Assembly: GCF_015714725.1 (NCBI RefSeq)
Contig: NZ_WBKM01000179.1
Span: 23,016 to 87,015 of the forward strand
Length of the DNA stretch: 64,000 nt
From: Nostoc sp. WHI
GTDB taxonomy: Bacteria > Cyanobacteriota > Cyanobacteriia > Cyanobacteriales > Nostocaceae
Direction: 5' to 3'
This document shows, one piece after another, positions 63,261-64,000 of the stretch. The position numbers and the translations under genes were made by a program. The notes beneath the pieces are model-generated. The model searched no databases and was not told where the DNA came from. It saw nothing but the letters and a program-made list of their open reading frames with translations. Every line of letters begins with the position of its first letter. Within the stretch, counting starts at the first letter, position 1.

Positions 63261-63273
63261 AGGACTTACGCAA
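63261..63273. repeat. Half of a MITE end
   Basis: AGGACTTACGCAA is identical to the left end of the element at 43179-43269, but no matching right end is present nearby. It sits in the gap before a gene remnant. Confidence 0.5.
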
Positions 63274-63452
63274 CTGTCACAAGCGATCGCCACCAGAAAC
63301 TAGACCAACGACATAGAAATGGCGGGACGTTTCAGTTGTTGGAGCTTTGCATGTACATATGTTGTAAAATTTTCCTCCAAAATGTTCACACACTTATATT
63401 AATGGGAACAATTAGTGTAAGTAATAAAAATTAACCTTGTGCGGAAAAAACT

Positions 63453-63635
63453 ATGGTGCTACTAACTGGTTATCAAATAAATGAGCTAATTTATTCCGAC
63501 TCTAAAACCCTAGTGCATCGTGCCATTAGAGAATTAGACAAAATGCCAGTAGTAATCAAAGTGTTGCGGCGTGAGTATCCCACATTTTACGAACTCATGC
63601 GGTTCCGCAATCTGACTTTTCCCGTTAAGTCTTGA
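63453..63635 (+). pseudogene. N-terminal stub of a large serine/threonine kinase (multi-domain sensor)
   Basis: The 60-residue frame starts MVLLTGYQINELIYSDSKTL and continues VHRAIRELDKMPVVIKVLRR with the kinase Lys in VVIK. This is the opening of the very large Ser/Thr kinase-ATPase-GAF-histidine kinase proteins of Nostocales. It stops after FRNLTFPVKS. In intact relatives that segment reads about like FRNQYTIAKNLDFPGIVKT, so the end here looks like it has suffered small deletions and a stop. It is a gene remnant. Confidence 0.65.
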
Positions 63636-63717
63636 AAAGCTTGCTCACAAAGGATTTAGGGCAAATTAGAAGGTTTGCAGTAAAATAAGCCAAGCGTGGT
63701 ATCAGAGGCGACAAATC

Positions 63718-64000
63718 ATGTTGGACTGGTGGGAGAAAAATTTTGCGACTTGTGAGTTAGGCGATCGCCGATTGAATGAACGTGCAATGTCAATTGGTTT
63801 TGCTTGAAGTCAAGGATTTGGCAAAGGGCTGTCAGAAATCTTCAACGGAGGAACTGTACTCAAAAGGGCTTATGAGTTTTTGCAAACCCCAAAGTGGAAT
63901 TTTTAAGACTAATCGAACCGCACTGTCAAATGACGGCGGAAACTGTTGCAGAATACGATGTAGTGCTGTGTGTTGGAGACACCACTTTTCTTGATTATGG
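63718..64000 (+). pseudogene. Broken IS4-type transposase, cut by the window end
   Basis: From ATG 63718 the frame reads MLDWWEKNFATCELGDRRLN and then ERAMSIGFA, followed by an in-frame TGA. After it the frame continues as SQGFGKGLSEIFNGGTVLKR AYEFLQTPKW, then stops again. A change of frame gives LIEPHCQMTAETVAEYDVV and LCVGDTTFLDY, the first catalytic Asp region of the Tn5/IS4 family. At least one stop and one frameshift make it non-functional as read. The right end lies outside the window. Confidence 0.7.

Noticed and set aside
1..64000. GCGATCGC octamers as regulatory sites
   Set aside because: They are spread through genes and gaps at high frequency; this is the cyanobacterial HIP1 repeat and not a set of operators.

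Overview
The window is chromosomal DNA of a filamentous, Nostoc-like (Nostocales) cyanobacterium. It carries photosystem genes (psbE, psbF, psbL, psbJ, psbZ, psaI), the ndhC-ndhK-ndhJ operon, the circadian input gene ldpA, a Tic20-type protein, a WD40 protein and two PEP-CTERM proteins. It also has very many copies of the HIP1 octamer GCGATCGC, and dense short repeats and small inverted-repeat elements between genes. The bulk is ordinary core chromosome with accessory patches. I did not find a clearly new multi-gene system; the best candidates for undescribed biology are listed in the findings.

Layout. 1-7.9 kb is accessory: a truncated gene end, a small gene pair resembling a toxin domain and its partner (196-1154), an M23 peptidase, a WD40 protein, a P-loop kinase-like protein, a 62-bp tandem repeat and a family 2 glycosyltransferase. 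7.9-19.2 kb is a phosphate-scavenging island: two tandem PhoX phosphatases, each with an upstream triplet of Pho-box half-sites, then a PEP-CTERM protein, a zinc-type CDF exporter, a tiny secreted protein whose leader mirrors that of the next gene, a PhoA-type alkaline phosphatase and a second related PEP-CTERM protein. 19.4-28.5 kb holds housekeeping genes (argG, dedA-like, STAS, rpsF, FAH family, Tic20) and a large 862-residue protein of unknown function. 28.7-33.4 kb is the photosynthesis block: psaI facing psbEFLJ, ycf48 and rubA, then divergent ndhCKJ. Cytochrome b559 (PsbE/F), its small partners and two assembly factors (Ycf48, RubA) are encoded together.

33.5-36.6 kb is mobile and defence-like: an Rpn/YhgA-type nuclease, an IS701-family element with a frameshifted transposase, and a hicBA toxin-antitoxin pair. 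36.6-51.7 kb is core: a DHH-CBS-nucleotidyltransferase fusion, psbZ-ribH, tRNA-Gly(GCC), proA, a universal stress protein behind a structured leader, a Wzc-like exopolysaccharide protein, rnz, a Ycf45/R3H ATPase and ldpA. 52.2-54.4 kb is an AT-rich two-gene unit (TPR protein and lipoprotein) of unknown role. 54.9-63.2 kb returns to housekeeping: MOSC protein, lepB, pyrC, tsaE, yvcK, ruvC and a nucleoside transporter. The right edge is decayed: a stub of a large serine/threonine kinase and a broken IS4-type transposase.

Repeats have entered coding regions as well as gaps. The linker of the tRNA nucleotidyltransferase, a loop of LdpA and an early segment of the 862-residue protein are encoded by sequence that matches intergenic repeats.
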